Part shown: positions 56,027-64,000 of the stretch, one piece after another | Position numbering within the stretch: position 1 is the first letter of the stretch | How the letters are laid out: every line of letters starts with the position of its first letter | Origin: CAWKAV01 sp963847735 | GTDB taxonomy: Bacteria > Desulfobacterota > Desulfuromonadia > Desulfuromonadales > BM103 | Length of the DNA stretch: 64,000 nucleotides | Assembly: GCA_963847735.1 (NCBI GenBank) | Contig: CAWKAV010000003.1 | Span: 62,001 to 126,000 of the forward strand | Direction of reading: 5' to 3' | Notes under the pieces: generated by a model | The model's database searches: none | Seen by the model: the letters and a program-made list of their open reading frames with translations, nothing else | What the model was told of the DNA's origin: nothing | Program-made: the position numbers and the translations under genes

Positions 56027-56449
56027 TCACTTCTGCGGCTCCTGGGCCACCATGCCAAGCTTGACGACTCCGGCCTTCTTGACGGCCGCCATGACCTGGA
56101 CGACATCGCCATAGGGAACCGCTTTGTCTGCTTCAAGATAGACCGTTTTGTCTTCACGCTCGCTCAGGATCTGCTGCAGGACCGGGGTCAGCTTGGCAGC
56201 GTTTTCAACGCGGTTGCTGCCGACCAGGATCTGCCCCTTGCGGTTGACCGTGATCACCAGGGGCTCTTTGATAGAGGAGAGATTCGGCGCATTCTCAATC
56301 TCCGGCAGAGCAACATCCACACCTTTTTCCATCATCGGCGCAGTAATCATAAAGATGATCAGCAGCACCAGCATGACGTCAACAAAAGGCGTCACGTTGA
56401 TCTGCGCCAGCACGGTGCGGCGGCGGTTGCTGTTCTGGCCGATTTCCAT
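56027..56449 (-). CDS. tolR: Biopolymer transport protein TolR/ExbD
   Basis: A 140-residue protein with one membrane helix (FVDVMLVLLIIFMITAPMM) that contains the essential Asp of the proton path. The periplasmic domain has DKTVYLEADKAVPYGDVVQV. It forms the motor with TolQ, 1 nt upstream. Frame intact. Confidence 0.94.
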   Translation of the reverse strand: MEIGQNSNRRRTVLAQINVTPFVDVMLVLLIIFMITAPMMEKGVDVALPEIENAPNLSSIKEPLVITVNRKGQILVGSNRVENAAKLTPVLQQILSEREDKTVYLEADKAVPYGDVVQVMAAVKKAGVVKLGMVAQEPQK

Positions 56450-56450
56450 C

Positions 56451-57128
56451 TTAGTTGCCTCGGCTCATGCGCTGGACGATGTTCAGTATCTCCTGGCTGA
56501 AGTTATCCATCTCGCCAGTCAACACGTTAATTTTATTAACAAAATGGTTGTAGCCAATCACCGCGGGGATCGCCGCCACCAGGCCGATGGCCGTCGCCAC
56601 CAGGGCTTCGGAAATACCCGGTGCAACCACGGCCAGAGAAGCGCTGCCGCTGGTGCCGATGCCGTGGAAGGCGTTCATGATCCCCCAGACGGTACCGAAC
56701 AGACCGATGAACGGCGCCGCCGAGCCGGTAGTGGCCAGAAAAGAGAGGTACTTCTCGAGACGATGACTCTCCGAAGTCGTCGAGCGGCGCAGGACACGCG
56801 CGACGCGCTCCTGCTCGCCGAGGTCGGCCACAAGGTTGCCCTTTTCATCGCCTTCAACCTGGCGCCGGTTCTGGGCCAACTCACGGAACACTTCACGAAA
56901 CAGGATCGTCAGTGGCGAATGGCGATAATTATCCAGTCCCTGGCTGATGGCATCAAAGCTTTTCTTCGACCAGAAAAACTCGAGGAATTGGTCCGAATCG
57001 CGAATTGCGCGGTGAATGACCAGCTGTTTGAAAAAAATAATGGCCCACGAGACCACGGAAAAATAAACCAGAATCAATAGGACCAGTTTGACAACAGGGC
57101 CGGCATTGAGCACAAGTTCCAAGAGCAT
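56451..57128 (-). CDS. tolQ: TolQ/ExbB motor protein
   Basis: A 225-residue protein with three membrane helices that forms the proton-driven motor with TolR. GLFGTVWGIMNAFHGIG and ISEALVATAIGLVAAIPAVI are the two conserved channel helices. The AAGGAG site is only 1 nt from the ATG at 57128; a TTG six bases further would be better spaced, so the exact start is open. First gene of tolQRAB-pal-cpoB. Confidence 0.94.
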   Translation of the reverse strand: MLLELVLNAGPVVKLVLLILVYFSVVSWAIIFFKQLVIHRAIRDSDQFLEFFWSKKSFDAISQGLDNYRHSPLTILFREVFRELAQNRRQVEGDEKGNLVADLGEQERVARVLRRSTTSESHRLEKYLSFLATTGSAAPFIGLFGTVWGIMNAFHGIGTSGSASLAVVAPGISEALVATAIGLVAAIPAVIGYNHFVNKINVLTGEMDNFSQEILNIVQRMSRGN

Positions 57129-57238
57129 TCTCCTTAAACAGCGGGGTATCGGGCCGCTGCTGCCAGCGGACCCTTCTGTATTCAACCGGTTGATTATCAG
57201 GCAGCGCTGCCGGCAAGTCAACCAGTCCGGCCGTAATA

Positions 57239-57940
57239 TTAACTAAGCAGTTCGCTCAAGACACTGACCAGGTGACGAGCCGTCTGTGATTCGGGTGAAC
57301 GCATCACCAGCTGCTGCAAATCGGCCGGTTCGTCAAGATCATACCAGCTTTCGCTTTCATAATAGGACAATCCGAGCTGCTGGCAGCGCTGACGGCTTGC
57401 CACCATCACCCCGGAGGTGCTCCAGGGGATTCCGGCAAACAGTTGCGTGGTTGGCCGGCGCATGCCGACCACAGCGTAGCCGCCATCCTGGCACGGGACA
57501 AAGGCAACATCAGTATTTTTCAACTGCAAAAGGATCTGGTACAGCAACGGAATGGGCAGATCCGGACTATCGGTACCGGCCAGCAGAACCGGACCGGCGC
57601 CGGCAGCAAAAAGCGCCTGCACCGCGTTGCCCATACGCTCACCGAGATCAGCGCCCGCCTGGGCAAATAAGGGCACACCGGGGAAAGCCTCGCAGAACCA
57701 GTCATGCCGGCCAGCATAACAGATTGCCAGGGGGATTCCCGTTGCCAGCAGGCGTTGTACCGTCTCCTGTAAAGAGACATGGTACAACCGGCAAGCCTGA
57801 TCCGCCGACAGGGGAGGCGTCAGCCGAGTTTTAACCTGACCTGGCACCGGTTGCCTGGCAAACAAGCCAACAACAGGTTCTGGATGATTAAATTTGCGCT
57901 TGTTTGAGGAGTTATCCACCTTATCAACAGGGTTATCCAC
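57239..57940 (-). CDS. TIGR04282/DUF2064 family glycosyltransferase-like protein
   Basis: A protein of about 233 residues with a nucleotide-sugar-transferase-like fold. VVGLFARQPVPGQVKTRLTP is the characteristic start (KTRL), with LLAGTDSPDLPIPLLYQILL (TDSPD) and ALLGPCQDGGYAVVG-like QDGGYAVVGMRRPT further on. Some members take part in arsenosugar synthesis, but no partner gene is nearby, so the substrate is unknown. There is no ATG; I chose the GTG at 57940 that overlaps the folE2 stop. A GTG at 57919 is an alternative. Confidence 0.8.
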   Translation of the reverse strand: MDNPVDKVDNSSNKRKFNHPEPVVGLFARQPVPGQVKTRLTPPLSADQACRLYHVSLQETVQRLLATGIPLAICYAGRHDWFCEAFPGVPLFAQAGADLGERMGNAVQALFAAGAGPVLLAGTDSPDLPIPLLYQILLQLKNTDVAFVPCQDGGYAVVGMRRPTTQLFAGIPWSTSGVMVASRQRCQQLGLSYYESESWYDLDEPADLQQLVMRSPESQTARHLVSVLSELLS

Positions 57941-57941
57941 G
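57912..57941. repeat. Three DnaA-box-like 9-mers
   Basis: TTATCCACC, TTATCAACA and TTATCCACG lie within 30 bp on the plus strand. They resemble the DnaA box TTATNCACA, and encode the repeated VDN of the overlapping reading frame. None is a perfect consensus box. Confidence 0.4.
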
Positions 57942-58772
57942 GCTGGCAGTGCCCGTCCCTTCGACCATGGCATAGGCGGAATGATTATGGATCGACTCAA
58001 AATTTTCGCATGCGACCCGAAACCAGCTGACCTCAGGAACCTTGAGCAGGCGTTGGGTCACCGCCCGGACCACGTCCTCGACAAACATCGGGTTATCGTA
58101 GGCCTGTTCCGTCAGAGCCTTTTCGTCCTCGCGTTTCAAGAGGGCAAAGACCGGTGCGCTACCACATTCCTCAACCCAGGTAATCAGGTCTTCCAGCCAG
58201 ATATGGTCCGTATAGCGGATCTCCACTTTCACAGCACTGCGCTGGTTGTGTGCTCCCCGGTCACTGATTTCGCGCGAGCAGGGACAGAGAGACGTCATCG
58301 GCACGGTGACACCGAGCACAAAATCATAACTTTCACCAAGGCTTCCCGCCATGCGACACTGATACTCCATCAGGCTGCGTGCCCCCGAAACCGGCGCCTG
58401 TTTCTCGATGAAGTAAGGAAACTCCAGTTCCAGATGAGCACAGCTGGCCTCAAGGTGCTCCTTCATGTTGAGCAGCATCGCGTTCATGCGCTCGATACTG
58501 ATCTGACCATGGTACTGGTTAAGAATCTCGATAAAGCGGCTCATGTGCGTGCCCTTGAAATGATGGGGCAGATCGACATACATGTTGATGCGCGCCACCG
58601 TCTGCTGCCGCTCTTTGCTCTTGTCCATCACCACGATCGGATAGTGGATATCTTTGACACCGACCTTGTCGATGGCGATGTTGCGATCGTCGCTGGCTTT
58701 CTGCATATCGGGCATGCCGCCGGCTTCGCCGGAGGGACGCATGAAACCCTTATCATTGGTGCCATCAGTCAT
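57933..58772 (-). CDS. folE2: GTP cyclohydrolase FolE2
   Basis: Makes 7,8-dihydroneopterin triphosphate from GTP, the first step of folate and queuosine synthesis. The 279-residue protein has the FolE2 motifs TSLCPCSREIS with the metal-ligand Cys, GAHNQRSAVKVE and ESIHNHSAYAMVE. FolE2 replaces FolE1 in many organisms and is active without zinc. Its neighbour queC supports a queuosine role. Gap to queC 36 nt. Confidence 0.95.
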   Translation of the reverse strand: MTDGTNDKGFMRPSGEAGGMPDMQKASDDRNIAIDKVGVKDIHYPIVVMDKSKERQQTVARINMYVDLPHHFKGTHMSRFIEILNQYHGQISIERMNAMLLNMKEHLEASCAHLELEFPYFIEKQAPVSGARSLMEYQCRMAGSLGESYDFVLGVTVPMTSLCPCSREISDRGAHNQRSAVKVEIRYTDHIWLEDLITWVEECGSAPVFALLKREDEKALTEQAYDNPMFVEDVVRAVTQRLLKVPEVSWFRVACENFESIHNHSAYAMVEGTGTASRG

Positions 58773-58808
58773 AAAAGCAGCTCTGTTTCTATCGTTGGTT
58801 GTTGTGTG

Positions 58809-59498
58809 CTACGCGTTCTGCGTCACATATATTATCGGATCTTTGACGCCAGCCTCCCTGAAGCCCTTTAAACGCAGGCGACAGGAAGCGCAGCGGCCGC
58901 AGGAAACACCGGCCGGCGTCGGATCGTAACAGGAGTGCGTCAGGCTGTAATCGACTCCAAGATCCAGACCGGTGCGAATGATTTCCGCCTTGCTGAGCTG
59001 GATCAACGGCGAGTGGATGGTGTAAGGGTGATCCCCTTCAACTCCTGCCCGGGTGGCAAGGTTGGCCAAATTTTCAAATGCGCTGATATATTCCGGTCGG
59101 CAATCCGGATAGCCGGAATAGTCCAAAGCATTAACGCCTATAAAAATATCGAAAGCGCCGAGCACCTCCGCCCAGCCTAGTGCGAAACTTAAAAAAATCG
59201 TATTGCGCGCCGGCACATATGTGATCGGGATTTCATCCTCCGACGACTGGTCTTTCGGTACGTCGAAGTCGTCCGTCAAGGCGCTGCCGCCAAACTGGCG
59301 CAGGTCAATCTGCACCACCCGGTGACTCGCCGCACCGATCCTGACGGCATATTCGCGAGCCTTGTCGAGTTCTACGGAGTGCCTCTGACCATAAGCGAAA
59401 CTCATGGCGTGGGCCTCGAAACCATCGGCCCTGGCAATTGCCATGCAGGTCGTTGAATCAAGTCCGCCGCTATAGAGAACTACCGCTTTCTTACTCAT
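58809..59498 (-). CDS. queC: 7-cyano-7-deazaguanine synthase QueC
   Basis: Converts 7-carboxy-7-deazaguanine to preQ0 with ATP and ammonia in queuosine synthesis. 229 residues. The PP-loop is SGGLDST (10-16). The zinc-binding C-terminal cysteines are in SCYDPTPAGVSCGRCASCRL. The start overlaps the pyk stop by 4 nt. QueD and QueE are not in this window. Confidence 0.95.
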   Translation of the reverse strand: MSKKAVVLYSGGLDSTTCMAIARADGFEAHAMSFAYGQRHSVELDKAREYAVRIGAASHRVVQIDLRQFGGSALTDDFDVPKDQSSEDEIPITYVPARNTIFLSFALGWAEVLGAFDIFIGVNALDYSGYPDCRPEYISAFENLANLATRAGVEGDHPYTIHSPLIQLSKAEIIRTGLDLGVDYSLTHSCYDPTPAGVSCGRCASCRLRLKGFREAGVKDPIIYVTQNA

Positions 59499-60970
59499 TT
59501 CCCCTGCTCCCCGTCACGGGCCTTGAAAGGGCCTGTCCCCAGTTGATGAACCTTGAGTAGATTGGTCGTGCCTGGGTCGGAAAGCGGGCTCCCCATGGTG
59601 ATCACCACGATGTCGCCTTTTTTAAGGACCCCGGCCTCAAGCACAGCGGCATCCACCGAACGGATTTGCGCTTCCGTATCTCCCTCGATATCAACGCGGA
59701 TCGAGCGTACCCCGGCATAAAGAGCCATACGCCGCCGCACAGCCTGAGATGGAGTGACCGCATAAACCGGCATCGGTGGCCGGTACTTGGCGACCAGGGC
59801 GGCGGTGCTGCCGGTCTGGGTGAAAGCGAGAATGGCCGCAGCGCCGACACTCTCGGCAACCCGACAGGCAGCCCGACCGATCGCTTCCGGCTGGCTGCAA
59901 CTGCCACTCTGCTCGGAGAGGGGGTGGAAAAACTGCTCCTTGAGTTGCGGGTCACGCTCAACGTCCATTGCGACTCGCACCATCATCGCGACAGCTTCGC
60001 ACGGGTATTTACCGGAAGCGGTTTCTGCCGACAGCATGACAGCATCGGTACCATCGAGAATGGCGTTTGCCACATCCGAGGTCTCGGCACGGGTAGGGCG
60101 CGGATTATGCACCATGCTCTCCAGCATCTGGGTCGCTGTGATGACCGGTTTGCCCGCAAGGTTGCACTGCCTGATGATATGCTTCTGGATCAATGGCACC
60201 TTTTCCGAATTCATTTCCACACCGAGATCGCCACGCGCCACCATGATGCCGTCGGCCACCTTGAGGATCTCCGCGAAAGCCTCTACCGCCTGCGGCTTTT
60301 CAATCTTTGCAATGACCTGGATTCTTGCCTGGCGTCCTGAGAGCAGGGCTTTGAGCTGCAAGACATCCTCGGCCGATCGCACAAAAGACAGGGCCAGGTA
60401 GTCAAGTTCCTGTGCCAGACAGAAGTCAAGGTCGTTTAAGTCTTTCTCCGTGAGAGCCGGCGCAGAGACTGCCACACCAGGCAGGTTCATGCCTTTTCGA
60501 CTCTTCAGAACGCCGCCGACCACAACCCGGCAATGCACGTTTTTGTCCTGGATCTTCTCGACCTGGAGTTCGAGCAGGCCATCATCGAGGAGAATACGAT
60601 CACCATCATGCACGTCCTGTGGCAAGGCCTCATAGTTGGTCGGGATCACTCCGTTCTCGCCAGGCACATCGGCCGTAGTGATCACCACGGATTGGCCGGC
60701 GGTCAAGGTCATGGCATCTCCACGCATCAGGCCGGTGCGAATTTTCGGGCCTTGCAGGTCACCGAGGATAGCGACCGCCTGGCGACGATTCCGGGAAAGT
60801 TCCCTGATCAAGTCGACCGTTTCTGCCAGCTCTGCATGCTGACCATGAGAAAAATTGAGGCGAAAAACATCGGCACCGGCCTCCATCAGGGCTAACAACA
60901 TCTCCCGCGAGGAGCTGGCCGGGCCAACCGTGGCAACAATTTTATTGCGGCGGAAATTTGTGGGGGACAA
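59495..60970 (-). CDS. pyk: Pyruvate kinase
   Basis: Makes pyruvate and ATP from phosphoenolpyruvate and ADP. 491 residues. RRNKIVATVGPASSSREMLL at the N-terminus, FRLNFSHGQHAE, IQVIAKIEKPQAVEAFAEIL with the catalytic Lys, and VARGDLGVEMNSEKVPLIQK are diagnostic; the C-terminal domain has AVTPSQAVRRRMALYAGV. Frame intact. It is divergent from the PBP1A gene and overlaps queC. Confidence 0.96.
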   Translation of the reverse strand: MSPTNFRRNKIVATVGPASSSREMLLALMEAGADVFRLNFSHGQHAELAETVDLIRELSRNRRQAVAILGDLQGPKIRTGLMRGDAMTLTAGQSVVITTADVPGENGVIPTNYEALPQDVHDGDRILLDDGLLELQVEKIQDKNVHCRVVVGGVLKSRKGMNLPGVAVSAPALTEKDLNDLDFCLAQELDYLALSFVRSAEDVLQLKALLSGRQARIQVIAKIEKPQAVEAFAEILKVADGIMVARGDLGVEMNSEKVPLIQKHIIRQCNLAGKPVITATQMLESMVHNPRPTRAETSDVANAILDGTDAVMLSAETASGKYPCEAVAMMVRVAMDVERDPQLKEQFFHPLSEQSGSCSQPEAIGRAACRVAESVGAAAILAFTQTGSTAALVAKYRPPMPVYAVTPSQAVRRRMALYAGVRSIRVDIEGDTEAQIRSVDAAVLEAGVLKKGDIVVITMGSPLSDPGTTNLLKVHQLGTGPFKARDGEQGK

Positions 60971-61122
60971 TAGAGGTTCCTTCTTTCCGTGGGAAATTGC
61001 ATGCCTGTATTTTTACAACCAGGTGACTAACTATAGCATAGCGCAGACACTGATTAAACTGGCAAAACTGTTGCCGAAGGGGGAAGGGCTGTGGTAGAAG
61101 TGTCCGTTCAATTGAGGGTCTT

Positions 61123-63558
61123 ATGCCGAAACAGACCGCCCGACCAAAAAAATCTTTCCTGGCCATTCTGCTCCGCATCCTGATGGGCTTGTGCCTGCTT
61201 GGCTTGCTGCTCGCCATCATCGTGCCGGTTGGTGCCTATTTTTACGTAGCTGAATCACTTCCCCGTGTCGACACTCTCGATGATTACAGGCCACCCATTA
61301 TCACCAGGGTCTTAAGCGATGACGGGGCTGTCATTGCTGAACTTTTTGAAGAACGCCGCATTATCGTCCCGGTCTCACGAATGCCCGAGCAACTTGTTCA
61401 GGCGTTCGTTGCAGCCGAAGATTCGAACTTCTTCAAACATCGGGGAGTCGACATCGTCTCAATCCTGAGGGCCGCCATCAAAAACATCGAAGCCGGCGGC
61501 ATTGTTCAGGGCGGCAGCACCATTACCCAGCAGGTCGCCAAAAGTCTTCTTTTAACCCCGGAGCGCAAATTCAAGCGTAAGTTTAAAGAGGCCATTCTAG
61601 CCTACCGCATGGAAAAACACCTCTCAAAGGAAGAGATCCTCTACCTTTATCTCAACCAGATCTTCCTCGGTCACGGTGCCTATGGCGTTCAGGCCGCCGC
61701 CGAGAACTATTTTGATAAAGATGTTGAGAACCTGACTCTCGCTGAATGCAGTATTCTGGCGGGGCTGCCGAAAGCACCCAGCCGCTACTCACCTTACCGA
61801 CACTTTGAGCGTGCCAAGGACCGCCAGGTCTATGTTCTCGGCCGCATGGTCAATGAAGGCTTCATTACCCAGGAAGAGGCCGATCTTGCCAAAGCGGAAA
61901 CGCTGCAGATTCAACCGCGCGTCAATCAGCACATCACCGCTGCGGCTTACTTCACCGAACAGGTGCGCCGCTACCTGGAAGACACTTACGGCGAAGAGCT
62001 TCTGTACCGTGGTGGTCTCGAAGTCCATACCAGCATGAACCTCGCCATGCAGTTGGCGGCCCAGGCAGCGGTCCGGGCCAATCTGCACGATCACGACAAG
62101 CGCCACGGCTACCGGGGTCCTCTTGCTGTACTGAGCATCGAAGAGGAAGCCGAATTCCTGCGCCTGCAAGCCGAGGCCTTCTCTAAAAAACAGCCACAGC
62201 TTGGCGATGTTATAGAAGCCGTGATCAGTGGCGCCGACCAGAAGAACCTGCAATTGCGCATCGCAGGCCAGGATGGGCTCATCGCGTTGACATCGGCTAA
62301 GTGGGCCGGGCGGCCTGAGCTGGTCACACGCACTGGCACAGCGAGCGGCAACGCAACAGAAGGGACCACCCGCCTGCCACTCGGAGCCAAAGTCTTGGCC
62401 CTAATCAAGGAAATGCCTGAGCGTGGGCCGTGGCTACTGACCCTTGAGCAGGAACCGGAGGCGCAGGGGGCGTTGCTGGCCATGGATCCGCACAACGGTC
62501 AGATCAAGGTGATGGTTGGCGGTTACGATTTCCGCACCAGCCAGTTCAACCGGGTGCTCCAGGCTCGTCGACTGCCAGGCTCGGCCATGAAACCACTCAT
62601 CTACGCCGCGGCTCTCGATAAAGGCTACACCCCGGCCACGGTGATTCTCGACACACCGCTGATCTTCAAGGAGCGGCTGGAAAGTGGCGAAATCAAGGAA
62701 TGGAAACCGAAAAACTACTCCAAGCGCTTCTACGGTCCCGTTCTGTTTCGCACGGCTCTGGCCAAATCATACAATGTGATTACAATCAAGATTCTCGAAG
62801 ACATCGGCGTCCGCTATGCTGCCAACTATGCCCGCAAGCTTGGCATCGAATCACACCTTGATGAGGATTTGACCCTCGGTCTCGGCTCTTCCGCACTGAC
62901 TCCAATGGAGCTGGCGCGTAGCTATGCAGTGCTGGCCAACGGCGGCGTAAAGGTCATGCCAACTTATATCAACACGATTTTCGATCGCGACGGCAAGATC
63001 ATCGAATCGAATGATCCGGCCGATTTCCCCGAAGGACCAGAGACGGGCCAAAAATTGATCGGTCAGTCACGCAACCGGGTCATCAGTGCGGAGACCGCCT
63101 ATCTTACAACCAACCTTCTGGAAAGTGTGGTGCAGAACGGCACAGGATGGCGCGCCAGATCGTTAAACCGTCCGGTCGCTGGAAAAACCGGCACCACCAA
63201 CGATCTCAAAGACGCCTGGTTTATCGGCTATGTCCAACAACTTCTGGCCGTCACCTGGATCGGCTATGATCAGGAACGCCCTTTGGGCAAGAACGAAACT
63301 GGCTCCCAGGCGGCGGCTCCAGCCTGGGTTGCGTTCATGGAGGAGGCCACCAAAGACCTGCCGGTTGAGCAGTTCCCGGTTCCGGACAGCATCGAGTTCC
63401 GGCCTATCGACCCTCTCACCGGCTTGCTGGCTCCAGAGGACAGCCCGGACATCATTATTGAGGCTTTTGCCCCCAACACGGCCCCGGTCCGCTATGCAAT
63501 TGAAGAAAAGACTCCCCAGGCCAAAGATTTTTTCCGCCTGGATATGAATGATCCTTGA
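61123..63558 (+). CDS. mrcA: Penicillin-binding protein 1A
   Basis: A bifunctional peptidoglycan glycosyltransferase and transpeptidase of 811 residues. One membrane anchor (about 15-40) is followed by the transglycosylase domain with AAEDSNFFKHRGVD (catalytic Glu99), GGSTITQQVAKSLLL and LYLNQIFLGHGAYGVQAAAE. An OB-like insert precedes the transpeptidase with SAMK (Ser487, Lys490), SYN (549-551) and KTGTTND (688-694). The frame is intact. It is monocistronic and converges on nth. Confidence 0.95.
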   Translation: MPKQTARPKKSFLAILLRILMGLCLLGLLLAIIVPVGAYFYVAESLPRVDTLDDYRPPIITRVLSDDGAVIAELFEERRIIVPVSRMPEQLVQAFVAAEDSNFFKHRGVDIVSILRAAIKNIEAGGIVQGGSTITQQVAKSLLLTPERKFKRKFKEAILAYRMEKHLSKEEILYLYLNQIFLGHGAYGVQAAAENYFDKDVENLTLAECSILAGLPKAPSRYSPYRHFERAKDRQVYVLGRMVNEGFITQEEADLAKAETLQIQPRVNQHITAAAYFTEQVRRYLEDTYGEELLYRGGLEVHTSMNLAMQLAAQAAVRANLHDHDKRHGYRGPLAVLSIEEEAEFLRLQAEAFSKKQPQLGDVIEAVISGADQKNLQLRIAGQDGLIALTSAKWAGRPELVTRTGTASGNATEGTTRLPLGAKVLALIKEMPERGPWLLTLEQEPEAQGALLAMDPHNGQIKVMVGGYDFRTSQFNRVLQARRLPGSAMKPLIYAAALDKGYTPATVILDTPLIFKERLESGEIKEWKPKNYSKRFYGPVLFRTALAKSYNVITIKILEDIGVRYAANYARKLGIESHLDEDLTLGLGSSALTPMELARSYAVLANGGVKVMPTYINTIFDRDGKIIESNDPADFPEGPETGQKLIGQSRNRVISAETAYLTTNLLESVVQNGTGWRARSLNRPVAGKTGTTNDLKDAWFIGYVQQLLAVTWIGYDQERPLGKNETGSQAAAPAWVAFMEEATKDLPVEQFPVPDSIEFRPIDPLTGLLAPEDSPDIIIEAFAPNTAPVRYAIEEKTPQAKDFFRLDMNDP

Positions 63559-63597
63559 TGTCTTTTTTTTGGATCGCCTGCCATTAAGACCCTCTCT

Positions 63598-64000
63598 TTA
63601 CTTCTGCCGACCGACACCAACCTGCGGACATCGATCAACTACCGGACATGACGAACACCAGGCCGTTTGCGCCCGACAACATTGCCGACCATGAAATATG
63701 AGCACATGGGCCGTCTGTGTCCAGCGTTCGGCTGGCAAAAGCTTGCAAAGCTGTGCTTCGATCCCCTCTGGCGTACGGGCCTTCGTCCAGCCCAGGCGAC
63801 CGGCGATGCGTCCAACATGAGTGTCCACAACCATTCCCGGTATTCCAAAGGCATTGCCAAGCAGCACGTTTGCTGTTTTACGGCCGACCCCAGGCAGGGC
63901 AACCAGCGCCGCCATTTGCTGCGGAACCTCTCCTCCGTGAGTGCGAACAAGTTCGGTCGCGCAACCAATCAGATTTTTAGCTTTGTTGCGAAAGAATCCG
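63598..64000 (-). CDS. nth: Endonuclease III (5' part beyond window)
   Basis: A DNA glycosylase/AP lyase that removes oxidised pyrimidines. The frame is open to the window edge, so the N-terminus is missing. The helix-hairpin-helix LPGVGRKTANVLLGNAFG contains the catalytic Lys, and VVDTHVGRIAGRLGW the catalytic Asp. The 4Fe-4S ligands follow the pattern C-x6-C-x2-C-x5-C in CRAQTAWCSSCPVVDRC. The stop is 40 bp from the convergent PBP1A stop. Confidence 0.93.
   Translation of the reverse strand, partial: GFFRNKAKNLIGCATELVRTHGGEVPQQMAALVALPGVGRKTANVLLGNAFGIPGMVVDTHVGRIAGRLGWTKARTPEGIEAQLCKLLPAERWTQTAHVLIFHGRQCCRAQTAWCSSCPVVDRCPQVGVGRQK

Noticed and set aside
57912..57941. Chromosome replication origin
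   Set aside because: Only three imperfect boxes, no AT-rich unwinding region, and no dnaA, dnaN or parAB genes nearby.

Overview
This window most likely comes from a Gram-negative anaerobe of the Desulfuromonadales/Geobacter group (formerly Deltaproteobacteria). The evidence is a nuo operon with a NuoB-C-D fusion, a GxxExxY-family gene, FolE2 beside QueC, a full tol-pal cluster, a PqiABC-type MCE transporter and several C4-dicarboxylate and aspartate genes. The assignment is inferred from gene content only. Almost all genes lie on the minus strand.

Layout. 1-8071: the 5' part of a complex I operon (nuoA, nuoBCD, nuoE, nuoF, nuoG, start of nuoH), interrupted at two gene junctions by elements with terminal inverted repeats (TIRs); one element carries a PDDEXK-like GxxExxY gene. 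8182-14026: rnhA, a large dikinase-like ATP-grasp protein, NADP-type glutamate dehydrogenase, MscL with a zinc-ribbon tail, and a small Cys-rich protein. 14083-19836: MscK-like channel, MlaA lipoprotein, secreted alpha/beta hydrolase, K+ channel. 20150-21534 (+): a two-gene unit encoding a CBS-HEPN protein and an HD-domain hydrolase, the most interesting candidate functional module. 21560-25064: pqiA (split into two genes), pqiB, pqiC. 25151-30936: tripartite RND efflux pump. 31079-39838: Na+/H+ antiporter, Glu/Leu-type dehydrogenase, DASS and Dcu dicarboxylate carriers, two paralogous barrel-like secreted proteins and an aspartase with a cNMP-like N-terminal domain. These would work together in aspartate/glutamate/fumarate/succinate exchange and deamination. 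40147-48703: an accessory stretch of surface proteins and lipoproteins (periplasmic binding protein, FadL, Gly-rich and Pro-rich proteins, DUF2092, VOC) plus decayed fragments (REP-type transposase tail, DMT permease fragment, porin fragment, tRNA-like relic). 49119-64000: second large MscS-type channel, tRNA-Glu and tRNA-Lys, cpoB-pal-tolB-tolA-tolR-tolQ, a DUF2064 glycosyltransferase-like gene, folE2, queC, pyk, divergent PBP1A and the start of nth.

Quality. At least twelve genes contain single-base frameshifts, and nearly all are explained by one extra base. Both halves of each gene remain well conserved, so I read these as uncorrected insertion errors of the assembly rather than mass pseudogenisation, and I annotate the genes across the breaks.

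The most notable structure is a family of about 26-bp inverted repeats at 2776/3236, 5027/5228 and 32345/32420, with a solo end at 19083. They bound a 461-bp element with a nuclease-like gene and two short gene-less derivatives, and every copy sits in a gap between co-oriented genes.
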